DNA from: a bacterium
GTDB lineage: Bacteria; Planctomycetota; JAFGQW01
Assembly (NCBI GenBank): GCA_030426805.1
Contig: JAUHXU010000002.1
Coordinates: 1 to 64,000, forward strand
DNA: 64,000 nt
Direction: 5' to 3'
The position numbers and the translations under genes were made by a program. A model generated the notes under the pieces. The model had not been told where the DNA came from. It ran no database searches and saw only the letters and a list, made by a program, of their open reading frames with translations. Shown here in pieces: positions 9,151 to 18,639 of this stretch. Numbering within the stretch: the stretch's first letter is position 1; every line of letters begins with the position of its first letter.

Positions 9151-10179
9151 ATGCGCTATTCAGGTCGCGTCGCGATCGCGCTGCTGCTGCTCGCGTTGCC
9201 GGCGATTCGGCAACTCGACGCGCAGACGTTCACGCAGTCGCCGCTCATCGGCGGGCAGCCGGTCTCGTTCGCGGTGACCGGCGCCACGCCGAACGATCAG
9301 GCGTTCTTTCTCGTCTCGACGACCGGTCTCGGTGCCGGCCCGTGCCTCGGCCCGTTGAACGTCTGCCTCGCGGTGCGCGATCCGATCGCGATCCTCGCGA
9401 TCGTGCCGGTCGACGGCGCGGGCAACGCCACGTTCGGCTTCACGCTGCCGACGGGTCTCCCGGCGATCACCGTGCACACGCAAGCGCTGCTCGTGCGCGG
9501 CGGCCCCGCGCCGAGCGCCGTCGCGACGAACGCGATCTCCGCGCCGATCGGGACGTTGGCGTTGCTCGACGACGCGTTCGACGGCACCGCACTGGATCCG
9601 AGCTGGACGATCTTGAACCCGACGTGGTTCACACGGACGATCAGCGGCGGCGTCCTCGAGATGCAGCCGACCGTGTCCGGCTCGACCGTGACGTGGTATG
9701 CGGAGGGCGAGGGGCCGTTCGTCTACAAGTACGTCACCGGCGACTTCACGGTGACCGCCCAAGTGCATGCGTTCGATCCGGCGAGTCCGCAGTCGCCGCC
9801 GCCGGCGAACTTCCGGATGGGCGGGATCACCGTGCGCGATCCGAGCGCGCCGGCCGGTCGGCACAACTGGCTCCACGTCGCGGTGGGCGGCGGGAACGCG
9901 TCGGTGCCGATCGCGGTCGAGGACAAGAACACGATCGACTCGGTCAGCAACCTCGTGTTGCACCCGATCGCGGAGACGCGCGGGGACGTCCGGGTCCAGC
10001 GACGCGGTACGCGGTTCTCGCTCTACTACCGCGCGCCGAACGCGACGACGTGGCAACTCCTGCGCGCGCACGAGCGCCCGGACCTGCCGCAGCGGCTGCA
10101 GGTCGGGCTCAACGTGTTCGCGTGGCGTGCGCCGACGGCGGTGCGCCTGCGCGTCGAATCGATCGAGTTCCGGCCGTAG
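9151..10179 (+). CDS. Secreted protein: beta-rich N-terminal domain plus ConA-like lectin domain
   Basis: A 342-residue exported protein. Signal peptide is VAIALLLLALPAIRQLDAQ. Residues about 25-135 (GQPVSFAVTGATPND ... VPVDGAGNATFGFTLPTGLPAI) resemble the shared beta-rich domain of this window in strand spacing, but here it stands at the N-terminus. Residues about 150-342 form a DUF1349/LamG-like jelly roll: DDAFDGTALDPSWTILNP, GDFTVTAQVHAFDP, an arginine-glycine rich turn and FRMGGITVRDPSAP. Such domains bind carbohydrate or other extracellular ligands. GGGGGAAATCG precedes the ATG. The ligand is unknown. Confidence 0.7.
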   Translation: MRYSGRVAIALLLLALPAIRQLDAQTFTQSPLIGGQPVSFAVTGATPNDQAFFLVSTTGLGAGPCLGPLNVCLAVRDPIAILAIVPVDGAGNATFGFTLPTGLPAITVHTQALLVRGGPAPSAVATNAISAPIGTLALLDDAFDGTALDPSWTILNPTWFTRTISGGVLEMQPTVSGSTVTWYAEGEGPFVYKYVTGDFTVTAQVHAFDPASPQSPPPANFRMGGITVRDPSAPAGRHNWLHVAVGGGNASVPIAVEDKNTIDSVSNLVLHPIAETRGDVRVQRRGTRFSLYYRAPNATTWQLLRAHERPDLPQRLQVGLNVFAWRAPTAVRLRVESIEFRP

Positions 10180-10182
10180 CGG

Positions 10183-10749
10183 TTACGCGCGTCGCGCGCG
10201 CTCGTAGCGCTCGAGCGCCATCATCCCGATCACGGCCGCGACGCCCAGCCCGGCGATGAACCACCAGGGCGAAAGCCCCGTGGTCGAGGCGAGTGTCGCC
10301 TTGCCGTATGACGCGGTACCCGCGAGCCGCTGTTGCAGCCACGGATGGACTTCGGCGTAGAGCGCGGCGCCACAGAGCATGCCGAGCACGCCCGCGATCG
10401 CGTGCCGCGAGCCGTCGCCGATCGCCGCGACACCGGTGCCCGGGCAGTAGCCGAGGATCGCCATGCCGACGCCGAAGATCAGTCCGCCGACGGCATTCGT
10501 CAGCAGGGCGGCCGACTTGACGTGCATCGTCACGTCCATGCCCGCGGCGCGCATTCCGTAGATGCCGATCGCGCCGACGACGATCGCGGTGAGCATGACC
10601 TTCGCGACCGTGAAGTCGCGCAGCAAGAACTGCCCGAGGATCACGCGGAAGCGAGTCACGCCGCCGCGCTGGAGCAGGAAGCCGAACGCAAGGCCGGTCG
10701 CCGCGCCGAGGAGCAGCGTCGTCGGGTCGGCGGTGAAGCCGTCAAACAT
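10183..10749 (-). CDS. YeeE/YedE-type sulfur transporter, second half
   Basis: A 188-residue membrane protein with about five hydrophobic segments. The motif GYCPGTGVAAIGDGS near residue 100 is the conserved cysteine signature of the YeeE/YedE (DUF395, TsuA-like) family, whose studied members import thiosulfate. The neighbouring upstream gene overlaps it by 8 bases and encodes the matching other half, so the two likely form one channel, as in two-protein PmpA/PmpB-like systems. The C-terminal helix ends in a basic ERYERARRA tail. The assignment to sulfur transport rests on family motifs; the exact substrate is not shown. Confidence 0.85.
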   Translation of the reverse strand: MFDGFTADPTTLLLGAATGLAFGFLLQRGGVTRFRVILGQFLLRDFTVAKVMLTAIVVGAIGIYGMRAAGMDVTMHVKSAALLTNAVGGLIFGVGMAILGYCPGTGVAAIGDGSRHAIAGVLGMLCGAALYAEVHPWLQQRLAGTASYGKATLASTTGLSPWWFIAGLGVAAVIGMMALERYERARRA

Positions 10750-11296
10750 GATCGCCTCCCTTCCGGCCGTAGATCGCGAAGGCGGTCGCGATACCCGCCG
10801 TGAAGAGCGCGATCGTGAAGACCCACGACGAGAGTGCGAGCTGGAGCGTCCCGGAGATCGAGTGACCCGAGGTGCAGCCGCCGGCCAGGCGCGCGCCGAA
10901 GATCAGGATCACGCCGCCGACGAACGCGCCGACCATTCGCCCGCCGGTCGAACCGCTGAAGCGCCACGCCCACAGGGCCGGCACCGTTTCACGGAAGCGC
11001 TCGCGCGACAGGCGCGCCGCGAGCCACGCGCCCGGGATCAGCGCGAGCACGAGCGCGAACTGCCACTCGATCACCGGCTTCGGCTTCTCGCGCGTGCCGA
11101 GGTATTTCGAGAAGTAGGCGTTCTGGTCCACGTGCTCGGGCGCGATCGTGCGCTCGATCGCACCGGCCGCGCGCACCATCGTCGTCGACGTGCCGAGCGC
11201 CTTGCCCATCGTCGCGAACGTGATCCAGCTGAGGATGCCCAATGCAGCGCCCACGAGGTAGGGCGACCATCGAGGGCTGCGCAGAAGATCCGTCAT
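10742..11296 (-). CDS. YeeE/YedE-type sulfur transporter, first half
   Basis: A 184-residue membrane protein. The ATG at 11296 is chosen because GGGAGGAC lies just upstream; a longer reading to 11359 adds a charged leader with no ribosome site. The motif ARLAGGCTSGHSISG near residues 135-150 is the second conserved cysteine signature of YeeE/YedE transporters. A soluble loop (about residues 38-75, including HVDQNAYFSKYLG) separates the first helix from the rest. It overlaps the downstream partner by 8 bases, which suggests translational coupling and equal stoichiometry. Confidence 0.85.
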   Translation of the reverse strand: MTDLLRSPRWSPYLVGAALGILSWITFATMGKALGTSTTMVRAAGAIERTIAPEHVDQNAYFSKYLGTREKPKPVIEWQFALVLALIPGAWLAARLSRERFRETVPALWAWRFSGSTGGRMVGAFVGGVILIFGARLAGGCTSGHSISGTLQLALSSWVFTIALFTAGIATAFAIYGRKGGDHV

Positions 11297-11443
11297 TCGT
11301 GTCCTCCCTGATCGTCGATCCGTGTGCTGGATTCTGGCGACCGTGCGCGCGAGGCGCAATCGGTTCGGCGATCGGCTCGTGCGTGCGGCGACAGCCGCGT
11401 AGGGGGGAGGAGCGCGTTTCTAACGGGAAAACGAGGCGTGAAC

Positions 11444-11470
11444 ACGGGAGGCGCACACGGCGCCTCCCGT
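11444..11470 (-). terminator. Hairpin terminator of the 11485-12678 gene
   Basis: An 11-base-pair perfect inverted repeat (11444-11454 with 11460-11470, loop ACACG read on the plus strand) lies just beyond the stop codon of the minus-strand secreted gene. The following transcript is moderately U-containing only, so this is probably a GC-rich intrinsic terminator. Confidence 0.6.
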
Positions 11471-11484
11471 TCATGAGACTTCGC

Positions 11485-12678
11485 TCAGTTGACGCGGACG
11501 ACTTCGGTGTTGCTGAAGTCGAGTCCGCCGGGCACGTTCGGGTTCACCGCCGCGCCCGCGCAGTAGATACGCGTGCCGCTCGGGAGCCCCGACGCGAGCG
11601 TGAACGACCCGCTCGCATTGCCGCTCGACGACGTGATGCCGACGAAGCCGGTCGTGAAGATCGGCAGGTTGCCGCACACGGTCAGGAAGAAGAGGCTGTC
11701 CGGCGCCAGGTTCAACAGCCCCGATCCCGGCAGGGCGATACCCGTCCGCATCGAGAGTGCGATCGCGAGACAATAGGAACGGCTCGGTGATCGAGCGAAC
11801 GAGATCGCGACGCTGACGCCGGAGCCTGCGACGCCCGTCGAGTTCAGCGAGATGTTCTGGTCATCCCACACGTCGATGCCGGAGATCGCGGAGCCGCTGT
11901 ACGTCGACGAACCCTGCACCGTGCCGGTGTTGTTGAGCCGGTAGACCTGGCCGGTCGTCGTGCCGACGTAGAGTTGCTGTTGCGTCTCGTTGTACGTGAC
12001 GCAGTTGCCGGACTGACCGCCGAGGTAGACGTTTCGGATCACGCTGCCTGCGGTGGTCATGAAGACGAGCGGCGTCGTCGTGTTCAGCAACGTGACCGCG
12101 AACTGGTTCACGTCCGGCAGGTAGCAGATCCCGCTCGGATTCGCGGTCAGCGTGGCGAGCGTCGTCGCGGCCCCGGTGCGACGGTTGATGTCGAACACGT
12201 GATCGAGCGGGCTCGTCGTCACCGCGGCGAAGTTGCCGCTGTTCGTGTTCCGGCAGATGCCGTTGACCGTGTGCGCATAATAGCCGAGCACCGACTGACT
12301 CGTGCCGGTGTAGCGCAGCTTCACCGCGCCGGCCGTCGTCGCCGCGATGACCATCGTCTGGTCCTGGTCGAGGTCCATCGCGGTCGCCCAGCCCTGGTTG
12401 AGCGTCGCGATCGTCGTCGTCGAGCCGAGGCTCGAGATCCGATAAACGCGCCCGCTCGTGTCGCTCGTCAGCAACGAGCGGTTGGCGTAGTTGACCTGGA
12501 CGGCCTGGTACGTGGAGCCGCTGCTCGTGAGCAGCGCCGCACCGCCGAGCGTGGCCGATGCGTAGTAGATCCCGCCGGTCGACGAGAAGACGACCTGTCC
12601 TTGGTTCGGCTGCGCAATCGCAGCCGGTGCGAAACACGCAGCGCTCAGCACCGCCGCCAGCATGACCCGAAGTCTCAT
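11485..12678 (-). CDS. Secreted beta-propeller-like protein with shared C-terminal domain
   Basis: A 397-residue exported protein with signal peptide RVMLAAVLSAACFAPAAIAQ. The ATG at 12678 has GGAG at a proper distance, better than the ATG at 12690. Residues about 25-285 are Ser/Thr/Val/Tyr-rich repeating strands (for example GGIYYASATLGGAALL, TTGQVYRLNNTG) of propeller type, rich in Thr and Asn. Residues about 285-397 are the shared C-terminal domain: YCLAIALSMRTGIALPG, LNLAPDSLFFLTV, GFVGITSSSGNASGSFTL and a final VVRVN. Unlike other copies it carries several cysteines. Role unknown; surface location inferred. Confidence 0.75.
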   Translation of the reverse strand: MRLRVMLAAVLSAACFAPAAIAQPNQGQVVFSSTGGIYYASATLGGAALLTSSGSTYQAVQVNYANRSLLTSDTSGRVYRISSLGSTTTIATLNQGWATAMDLDQDQTMVIAATTAGAVKLRYTGTSQSVLGYYAHTVNGICRNTNSGNFAAVTTSPLDHVFDINRRTGAATTLATLTANPSGICYLPDVNQFAVTLLNTTTPLVFMTTAGSVIRNVYLGGQSGNCVTYNETQQQLYVGTTTGQVYRLNNTGTVQGSSTYSGSAISGIDVWDDQNISLNSTGVAGSGVSVAISFARSPSRSYCLAIALSMRTGIALPGSGLLNLAPDSLFFLTVCGNLPIFTTGFVGITSSSGNASGSFTLASGLPSGTRIYCAGAAVNPNVPGGLDFSNTEVVRVN

Positions 12679-12955
12679 CCGAATCTCCATCCTGTGGAAC
12701 TCGTCGGGACCTCGGCGCGGCGAGGGTCCCCGTTCTGCCCGAGAGGCTCCGTCCGCGCACGGCCGGAGCGTTCACACTCCGGAGGGATCATGTCACGGGG
12801 CGTCGGCTGTTTGCGTGAAATCGGGATCAAAGCATCGTGTTTGCCGGCGGTGCTCGGTAGACGCACTACGGAAACCGCCGATGCGACGGGGTGGCCGGCC
12901 GCTGCGCGTGGTTACGCTTAGCAGTGCCGCACCTTCGGGTTACGTGCGCGGATGG

Positions 12956-12961
12956 TAGGCT
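12956..12961 (+). promoter_or_regulatory. Extended -10 (TGG-TAGGCT) abutting the start codon
   Basis: TGG plus TAGGCT ends 6 bases before the ATG at 12968, so transcription would begin at the A of the ATG. No Shine-Dalgarno sequence is present, which fits a leaderless message. The remaining part of this 289-base gap shows nothing recognisable. Confidence 0.35.
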
Positions 12962-12967
12962 GTGGTC

Positions 12968-15250
12968 ATGCGCACATCCGCCACCGTCATCGTCTTGGTC
13001 TTTTTCTTCGTTTCCGATGCAGTCGGTCGGCTCGGCGCCCAGCCGGCACTGCTCACCGACCGGGGTGGATGGACCCCGCGGCCGGGCCTCCTCGCCCGTG
13101 CGCTCGCGCTCCGCGATCTCGATGCCGAAGCGGCCAAGCGTGCGGTTGATCGACTGACGGCGGGATCGCCTCGGACGCGCGTCGACGTCTTGCGCGCGGG
13201 AATCCGGCTCGCCGATCGGAAAGCCGCGCGGGCGTGCGCGGTGCACCTCGACTGGCGGGAGTTGAACGCGTGGGAGCAGGCTCGCGTCGTCGACCTGTGC
13301 CTCGACGGCTACACGCGGCCCGGGACGGACGTCGACTTCGACCAACTGCGCAGCATGATCGGCAGCGTCGACATGAACCGGGTGCTGCGGACGTTTCCCC
13401 GGCCGCCGTATGCGCAGAGCGCGACGCACTACCTCGCGAACCTTCACCGCCAGCTCCTCGCGGAGCACATCCCGGCGCTGTGCGCCCTCGCGCGTGCGCG
13501 GCCGGAGTTGATCGAGGATGTCTTCGACAACTTGAGCGTCGTGCTGCCGCGAACCGATCGCTACCGACCCGAGGTCGCTGCGCTCGTACTCGACCGCCAG
13601 GACGTTCCGGCGGGCGGTGCCGGGCTGCATCCGCTGCTCAGCGGGTGCATCGATCGCTCCTGGCGAGACACGTCGGGTGACGTCGATGGTTGGGAAGCCC
13701 GTTGGCTGATGCAGTCGACGCCGGGTCCGGCCGACGCGGCGCGACTCCTCGCGTGCTTCCGCCGACTCCATCCCGGCGCGGAGTGGGGTCGCGTCGCGAT
13801 CCTGCGCGCGATGCGACACCTCGAAGACGGCGCGACGGAGGCGTTCCTGCGCGAGGCGGAGCGGGCTGGCGCCGACGAACTCGAGGGCGCGGTCGCGGCG
13901 GCGTCGCTCGCCGCGCGCGGGGACGCCGATGCGCGCGGCCGGCTGGGGCGATTGGCCCGCGACGACGAGTGGGCGTTCGGGTTGTGGCTCGAAGTGGCGC
14001 CGGCCGATGCGGTCGGCGCGCTGCGCACCTGGGTGCTCGGCCACGACGAGGCGCGTGCCACGTGGGCCCTCGACGCGATCCTCCGGCTCGACGGCGACGT
14101 CCGGAGCTACTTGCACCTCGATCTGTCGGCCGATGCCTTCGACGGCGTTGCCCAGGTGGCGATCGCGTCGGGTGTCGACGGGGTGCGGCTCGCGCGGATC
14201 GGCGCACGCGTGCCGCGCTGCAACACGCGTGCGCTTGCGCGGGCGGCGTGCGAACGGCTCGCGCGTTCACGCGCGTTCCACACGCAATCCCTGGATTATC
14301 TCGCACTCGGCTTCCTCGAAGTGGCCGCCCCGAAAGCGTTCCGTCGCGCACTGCGCTCGCTCGCCGACGGTGCTCCCGAGTCGCGCGCCCTCGCACTCGA
14401 CGCGTTGCTCGTGATCGGCGATCCGCCATCGGGCGCGCGGCTGGTCGCTCACCTCGCCTCCGTCGCCACGCGAGATGCCGACGCCGAGACGCTCGTCGAC
14501 GAGGACGAATTGCACGTTCTCGCGCGGAGCCCGTGTCCCACGGTCGAGGCGCACATCACCGGCGTGCTCGCCGCGTGTCCGAATGACGACGTGGGTGCTC
14601 GTCACGAAGCGCTCGTGGCGCTTGCGGCGTTGGGGGGCTTACCGCCGGACACGATCGAGTTCCTGCTGAGCGAGCACCGGGACGCCTTCGACGCCGCGGC
14701 GCATCGAAGGATGTGTGACGGTGTTGCTGCGGCGCTGCGCGCGGACGATGGCTCCGGCGCGGTCGCGCGGCTACTCGCGGCGATGCCGGATCGGCTCATT
14801 GGAGAGCTGTGGCGGATCGATACGCGAGCCGTGCGCGCGCACCTGATGCGGTTGCGGGTGCGTCGTGATCTGCGCCTCTACGCGGCCGCGACCGCGCACC
14901 TCGCCGCGATGGGAGACCCGGTGGCGCGCGCGGAGACCGAGTCGGTCATGCGGGCCGGTCGCTATCGATGGATGGACTCCGCGATCGGCGACGACACTGC
15001 GCTCGCGACGTTGGGCTACGACTTCACGCGCACGATTCCGTTCTGGCTCGATCAACTCGAGTCGAACTGTTGTCGGCGGGTGCTCGCGACCTGCGTGTTC
15101 GACTACGAGTTCGACCTCGAGCCCGAGATGGGCGAGGGCGTGTGCGAGACGCCGGCGACGCGGATGCGGCGCTGGTGGGCCGAGAACCGCGACGCGACGT
15201 TCGGTCGGAGCTGGATCCGCGACGGCCGGTTCGTTCCGGTACGGAATTGA
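12968..15250 (+). CDS. Secreted alpha-helical (HEAT-like) protein
   Basis: A 760-residue protein with an N-terminal hydrophobic signal (TVIVLVFFFVSDAVG). The body is a long series of Ala/Leu/Arg-rich helical pairs, such as RVAILRAMRHLEDGATEAFLREAE and ALALDALLVIGDPPSGARLVAHLASVA, which read as irregular HEAT/ARM-type repeats. The last 150 residues look more globular and contain a Cys pair (ESNCCRR). A GTG at 12962 is an alternative start. No enzyme motif was found; protein-protein scaffolding outside the cytoplasm is a guess. A tight 18-base gap separates it from the palindrome downstream. Confidence 0.65.
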   Translation: MRTSATVIVLVFFFVSDAVGRLGAQPALLTDRGGWTPRPGLLARALALRDLDAEAAKRAVDRLTAGSPRTRVDVLRAGIRLADRKAARACAVHLDWRELNAWEQARVVDLCLDGYTRPGTDVDFDQLRSMIGSVDMNRVLRTFPRPPYAQSATHYLANLHRQLLAEHIPALCALARARPELIEDVFDNLSVVLPRTDRYRPEVAALVLDRQDVPAGGAGLHPLLSGCIDRSWRDTSGDVDGWEARWLMQSTPGPADAARLLACFRRLHPGAEWGRVAILRAMRHLEDGATEAFLREAERAGADELEGAVAAASLAARGDADARGRLGRLARDDEWAFGLWLEVAPADAVGALRTWVLGHDEARATWALDAILRLDGDVRSYLHLDLSADAFDGVAQVAIASGVDGVRLARIGARVPRCNTRALARAACERLARSRAFHTQSLDYLALGFLEVAAPKAFRRALRSLADGAPESRALALDALLVIGDPPSGARLVAHLASVATRDADAETLVDEDELHVLARSPCPTVEAHITGVLAACPNDDVGARHEALVALAALGGLPPDTIEFLLSEHRDAFDAAAHRRMCDGVAAALRADDGSGAVARLLAAMPDRLIGELWRIDTRAVRAHLMRLRVRRDLRLYAAATAHLAAMGDPVARAETESVMRAGRYRWMDSAIGDDTALATLGYDFTRTIPFWLDQLESNCCRRVLATCVFDYEFDLEPEMGEGVCETPATRMRRWWAENRDATFGRSWIRDGRFVPVRN

Positions 15251-15267
15251 CGCCTCAAACAAAGATC

Positions 15268-15335
15268 TGTCCCTCAACGCTGCCACATTCCGGTTTGAAG
15301 CGCTTCAAACCGGAATGTGGCAGCGTTCGGGGACA
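15268..15335. repeat. 68-base near-perfect palindrome (REP/MITE-like)
   Basis: The arms 15276-15301 and 15302-15327 are exact reverse complements (26 base pairs with no spacer). Pairing resumes outside a two-base mismatch with 15268-15273 against 15330-15335, so both outer ends read toward GGGACA. It lies between two plus-strand genes, 18 bases after the HEAT-like gene and 61 before the AbgT-type gene. There is no T-run, which argues against a simple terminator. The GGGACA-bounded ends resemble REP-type palindromes mobilised by RAYT/IS200-like transposases. No second copy was seen in the window. Confidence 0.8.
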
Positions 15336-15396
15336 TATTCCAATGTGAAGCCGGTTCTGCTTGCCGAGTCGTGGGCCGATCGCTACCCTCGGCCGG

Positions 15397-16941
15397 ATGA
15401 ACGAGCCAGCCAATCCTCCCACCGGCCTGATCGCGAAGACGCTCCGGTTGATCGAGCGCGTCGGAAACGCGCTCCCGCATCCCGGAACGCTGTTCGCGTT
15501 GATGGCGGTCGTCGTCGTGATTCTCTCGGGCGTCTTCAGCGCGATCGGCCTGTCGGTGCTGCATCCGAGCACCAAGGAGAAGATCGAGGTCGTCAACCTG
15601 CTGAACCTCGAGGGCCTGCACCGGATCATGATGAAGTGCGTGACGAACTTCACGGAGTTCGCACCACTGGGCACCGTGCTCGTCGCGATGATCGGCATCG
15701 GCATCGCCGAGAGCTGCGGTCTGATCGGCGCGTCGCTCCGGCTGATGGTGCTCAAGGCACCGCCGCGCCTGCTGACGTTCACGATCGTGTTTGCCGGCGT
15801 GCTGTCGAACGCGGCGAGCGAGATCGGCTACGTGCTGCTCGTGCCGCTCGGCGCGGTGATCTTCCTGTCGGTCGGGCGCCACCCGATCGCCGGGATGGCG
15901 GCGGCGTTCGCCGGGGTGTCGGGCGGCTACAGTGCGAACCTGATCATCGGCACGGTCGATCCGCTGCTCTCGGGGCTGTCGGAGGAGGCCGCCCGGATCG
16001 TGGAGGCCGGCTACACGGTCAACCCCGCGTGCAACTGGTATTTCATGGCGGCGTCGACGCTGTTCGTCGCGATCGCCGGCACATGGACGACCGAGAAGAT
16101 CGTCGTGCCGCGCCTCGGCGACTACGTCGGCGACGAGAAGCCCGAGAAACTCGAGGCGCTGTCGGCCGACGAGAAGCGGGGCTTGTGGTATGCGCTCGGC
16201 GCCTTCGTGCTGTTCGTCGGCTTCATCGCGTGGGGCGTCGCGTTCGGTGATTTCGTCCGCTTCAAGCCGGGCGGGGGGCTCGATGCCGGGTCGCCACTGC
16301 TCAAGAGCGTCGTCTTCCTGATCTTCTTCGGCGCGACGCTGTCGAGTATCGCCTACGGCGTGGGGGCGAAGACGATCCGGAACGACACCGATGTGATGAA
16401 CGGCATGGGCAAGTCGCTCTCGACCCTCGGGACCTACATGGTGCTCGTGTTCTTCGCGGCGCAGTTCGTCGAATACTTCAAATGGACGAACCTCGGCCTG
16501 ATCACCGCGGTCAAGGGCGCGGAGGCGCTCGCCCCGCTCAAGGACAACTCGACGCTGCTGATGATCTCCTTCATCTTCGTCGCCGCGGCGATGAACCTCG
16601 TAATGGGGAGTGCGTCGGCGAAGTGGTCGATCATGGCGCCGATCTTCGTGCCGATGTTCATGTTCCTCGGGATCAGCCCCGAGTTCACGCAGGTCGCCTA
16701 TCGAATTGGGGACAGCACGACGAACATCATCTCGCCGATGATGTCGTATTTCGCGCTGATCGTCGCGTTCTTCGTCCGCTACGACCCGAAGGCCGGGATC
16801 GGAACGGTCGTTGCGACGATGCTGCCGTACACCGTGGTGTTCACACTGGTGTGGACGGTGATCCTCGCAATCTGGGTGATGGCGGGATGGCCGATCGGCC
16901 CGAGCGCGCCGTTGGACTACACCCTACCCGCTGCCGGTTGA
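15397..16941 (+). CDS. AbgT family transporter
   Basis: A 514-residue membrane protein with about a dozen hydrophobic segments. Diagnostic AbgT stretches are present: [20 protein letters not shown], the region [20 protein letters not shown], and [19 protein letters not shown] near the C-terminus. Studied AbgT members import p-aminobenzoyl-glutamate or export sulfonamides, driven by ion gradients. The substrate here is not known. The first residues ([29 protein letters not shown]) are the usual cytoplasmic lead-in. No Shine-Dalgarno is visible before the ATG; a TACCCT hexamer ends 7 bases upstream, so the transcript may be leaderless. Both neighbours appear functionally unrelated. Confidence 0.9.
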   Translation: MNEPANPPTGLIAKTLRLIERVGNALPHPGTLFALMAVVVVILSGVFSAIGLSVLHPSTKEKIEVVNLLNLEGLHRIMMKCVTNFTEFAPLGTVLVAMIGIGIAESCGLIGASLRLMVLKAPPRLLTFTIVFAGVLSNAASEIGYVLLVPLGAVIFLSVGRHPIAGMAAAFAGVSGGYSANLIIGTVDPLLSGLSEEAARIVEAGYTVNPACNWYFMAASTLFVAIAGTWTTEKIVVPRLGDYVGDEKPEKLEALSADEKRGLWYALGAFVLFVGFIAWGVAFGDFVRFKPGGGLDAGSPLLKSVVFLIFFGATLSSIAYGVGAKTIRNDTDVMNGMGKSLSTLGTYMVLVFFAAQFVEYFKWTNLGLITAVKGAEALAPLKDNSTLLMISFIFVAAAMNLVMGSASAKWSIMAPIFVPMFMFLGISPEFTQVAYRIGDSTTNIISPMMSYFALIVAFFVRYDPKAGIGTVVATMLPYTVVFTLVWTVILAIWVMAGWPIGPSAPLDYTLPAAG

Positions 16942-17013
16942 CCGTCGGCCGATAACGAATTGCCGCTAGTGGGGTGCGGGGTCCCTGCGGTGCGGTTACT
17001 CTGCCGGTATCGT

Positions 17014-17029
17014 GTTACGCACGCGTAAC
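17014..17029. promoter_or_regulatory. Inverted repeat GTTACGC-AC-GCGTAAC
   Basis: A 7-base inverted repeat with a two-base centre lies 133 bases before the ATG at 17162, in a 220-base gap. It has the size of a dimeric regulator site. No regulator can be tied to it, and the rest of the gap shows no other clear element. Confidence 0.3.
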
Positions 17030-17161
17030 CGTATCGGGTTCGGGAAACGGTGTTTCATTGCGCGCGGTGGCGTCCCCACCTGCGTTGGCACGGCGATTGC
17101 TTGCCGCCCGGGCTCGTCGTCTTTCTTCCGCACGTTGCACATCCGCACGGAGGAGCCACGC

Positions 17162-18559
17162 ATGCAGCGCATCACTCGTACCGTCGCCTCGCTCGTGCTC
17201 TGCGCGAGCGCAGCCGCCACCGGCGCCCTCGCCCAGCCACATCCGGAGGGCATCAACGCCGGTGGCGGGTATCCGCTCAACGGCACGAATTACGGCGCCG
17301 GGGTCTATACGCTCGACAAGCAGCAGGCCGTACACACGACGGTTTGGGATCTGACGGTGCCCGGGGCGGCCAGCTACCTGCCGAACTACTGGCGTGATGC
17401 GCGGATGAACGCCGACAACCGCACGCACGTCTATGTGACCGGCGAGAACTCGTCGCCCTCGTTTACACAGACCTCCGGTGTCTTCGTGTTCGACCCACAG
17501 ACGAAGGCGACGGTACCGATCGTACAGGATCCGACGGCGCTCTATATCGGAAACGGCATCGAAGTGACCACCGACGGCGACTACCTGGTCGCTGCCCAGC
17601 GCCCGACGAACGACACGCACTTGTTGCGGGTCACGCCGACCGGCACCGTGCAGACGGTCCTCACGACGGTTCAACTCGGGATGCCGGCGGCGTTCCGCTA
17701 TCCGGTTCGGCGCGATGTGGCGACCGGCGACATCGTCGTGCCCAGCGGCGCCAATCCGGTGCTCGCGGTTTCCAACGACGGCAGCGTGCGGACGTTCTGC
17801 GTCGGGGGGAGCGGGATTCAGCCCACGTTCGGCTTCGAGCAGTACATCCGGTCGGGCGCCTACTACTTCTCGACGCAGTCGTTCGTGTTGCGCTTCCTGC
17901 AGGGCGGGACGGGCCCGCAGACCGCGGCGAACCTCACGCAGATCGTGGGGGGGCTCGCCGTGACCGGTGGCGTGTTCGAGAACCAGACGATCAACAACCC
18001 GCAGATGATCGCGCACGTGCACAGCCAGAGTGCGGCGATCGGATCGAAGACGTGGCTCTGCTGGTTCGACCGAACGCAGAACTGGACCGTGACCAAGACG
18101 ATTCAGCACTTCACGTCGAACACGTTTGCGAAAGTCCTCGCCTACCCGTACTGCGATCTCTTCCACGAGCAGAACAACTACGTGCAGCCGATCAAGACGG
18201 GGCGGTTGCAGTGGGCGATCCGGCTGCAGTCCCGCGCGTTCGCCGGACGTCGTTACATCTTGCTGCCGACGGTCTCGGGCCACTTGCCCGGCTTCCCCCT
18301 CGACTCCCGTCGGGTCTTTCTGAACTGGGACGCGGTGACGAACGTCGCGGTCCGCAACCTGATCCCCAGCGTCTTCTCGCAGGGGGCAGGATCGCTCGGC
18401 GCGACCGGTGGCGCGACGGCGACGCTCGATCTCTCGAAGGTCGGCCTGCCGAACGGTGTGACGTTCGTGATTCACCTGACCCTCGCGGTCATCGATCCCA
18501 ACGCGCCCAGCGGCATCGCGTTCATCACCGAGCCGTTCCCGCTGCGCGTCGCCTCGTAA
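17162..18559 (+). CDS. Secreted beta-propeller-like protein with shared C-terminal domain
   Basis: A 465-residue exported protein. GGAGGAGCC precedes the ATG and the signal peptide is [18 protein letters not shown]. The central region consists of beta strands with [31 protein letters not shown] and [15 protein letters not shown], a pattern of six- or seven-blade propellers. Residues about 355-465 are the shared C-terminal domain in a Tyr-rich variant: ...[20 protein letters not shown]..., [13 protein letters not shown], then [15 protein letters not shown] and LRVAS. Its closest relative in the window is the gene at 46422, which shares the opening PH..G..Y...G arrangement and the C-terminal variant. 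Function unknown. Confidence 0.75.
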   Translation: MQRITRTVASLVLCASAAATGALAQPHPEGINAGGGYPLNGTNYGAGVYTLDKQQAVHTTVWDLTVPGAASYLPNYWRDARMNADNRTHVYVTGENSSPSFTQTSGVFVFDPQTKATVPIVQDPTALYIGNGIEVTTDGDYLVAAQRPTNDTHLLRVTPTGTVQTVLTTVQLGMPAAFRYPVRRDVATGDIVVPSGANPVLAVSNDGSVRTFCVGGSGIQPTFGFEQYIRSGAYYFSTQSFVLRFLQGGTGPQTAANLTQIVGGLAVTGGVFENQTINNPQMIAHVHSQSAAIGSKTWLCWFDRTQNWTVTKTIQHFTSNTFAKVLAYPYCDLFHEQNNYVQPIKTGRLQWAIRLQSRAFAGRRYILLPTVSGHLPGFPLDSRRVFLNWDAVTNVAVRNLIPSVFSQGAGSLGATGGATATLDLSKVGLPNGVTFVIHLTLAVIDPNAPSGIAFITEPFPLRVAS

Positions 18560-18586
18560 GCCACGCTCGCGCCCCTGTCTGTCGTT

Positions 18587-18613
18587 GCGGAGGTTGCCTG
18601 CCGGCGCCTCCGC
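18587..18613 (+). terminator. Hairpin between two plus-strand secreted genes
   Basis: GCGGAGG at 18587 pairs with CCTCCGC at 18607-18613, with further partial pairing inside. No T-run follows, so it may be a weak terminator or a processing/attenuation hairpin ahead of the HEAT gene. Confidence 0.35.
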
Positions 18614-18639
18614 GCAGTCAACGGTTGGAGGTCCATGCC

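Noticed and set aside
12679..12967. Possible tRNA or small RNA in this gap and similar gaps
   Set aside because: No cloverleaf or GGTTCRA-type arm could be found; only promoter-like hexamers are visible.
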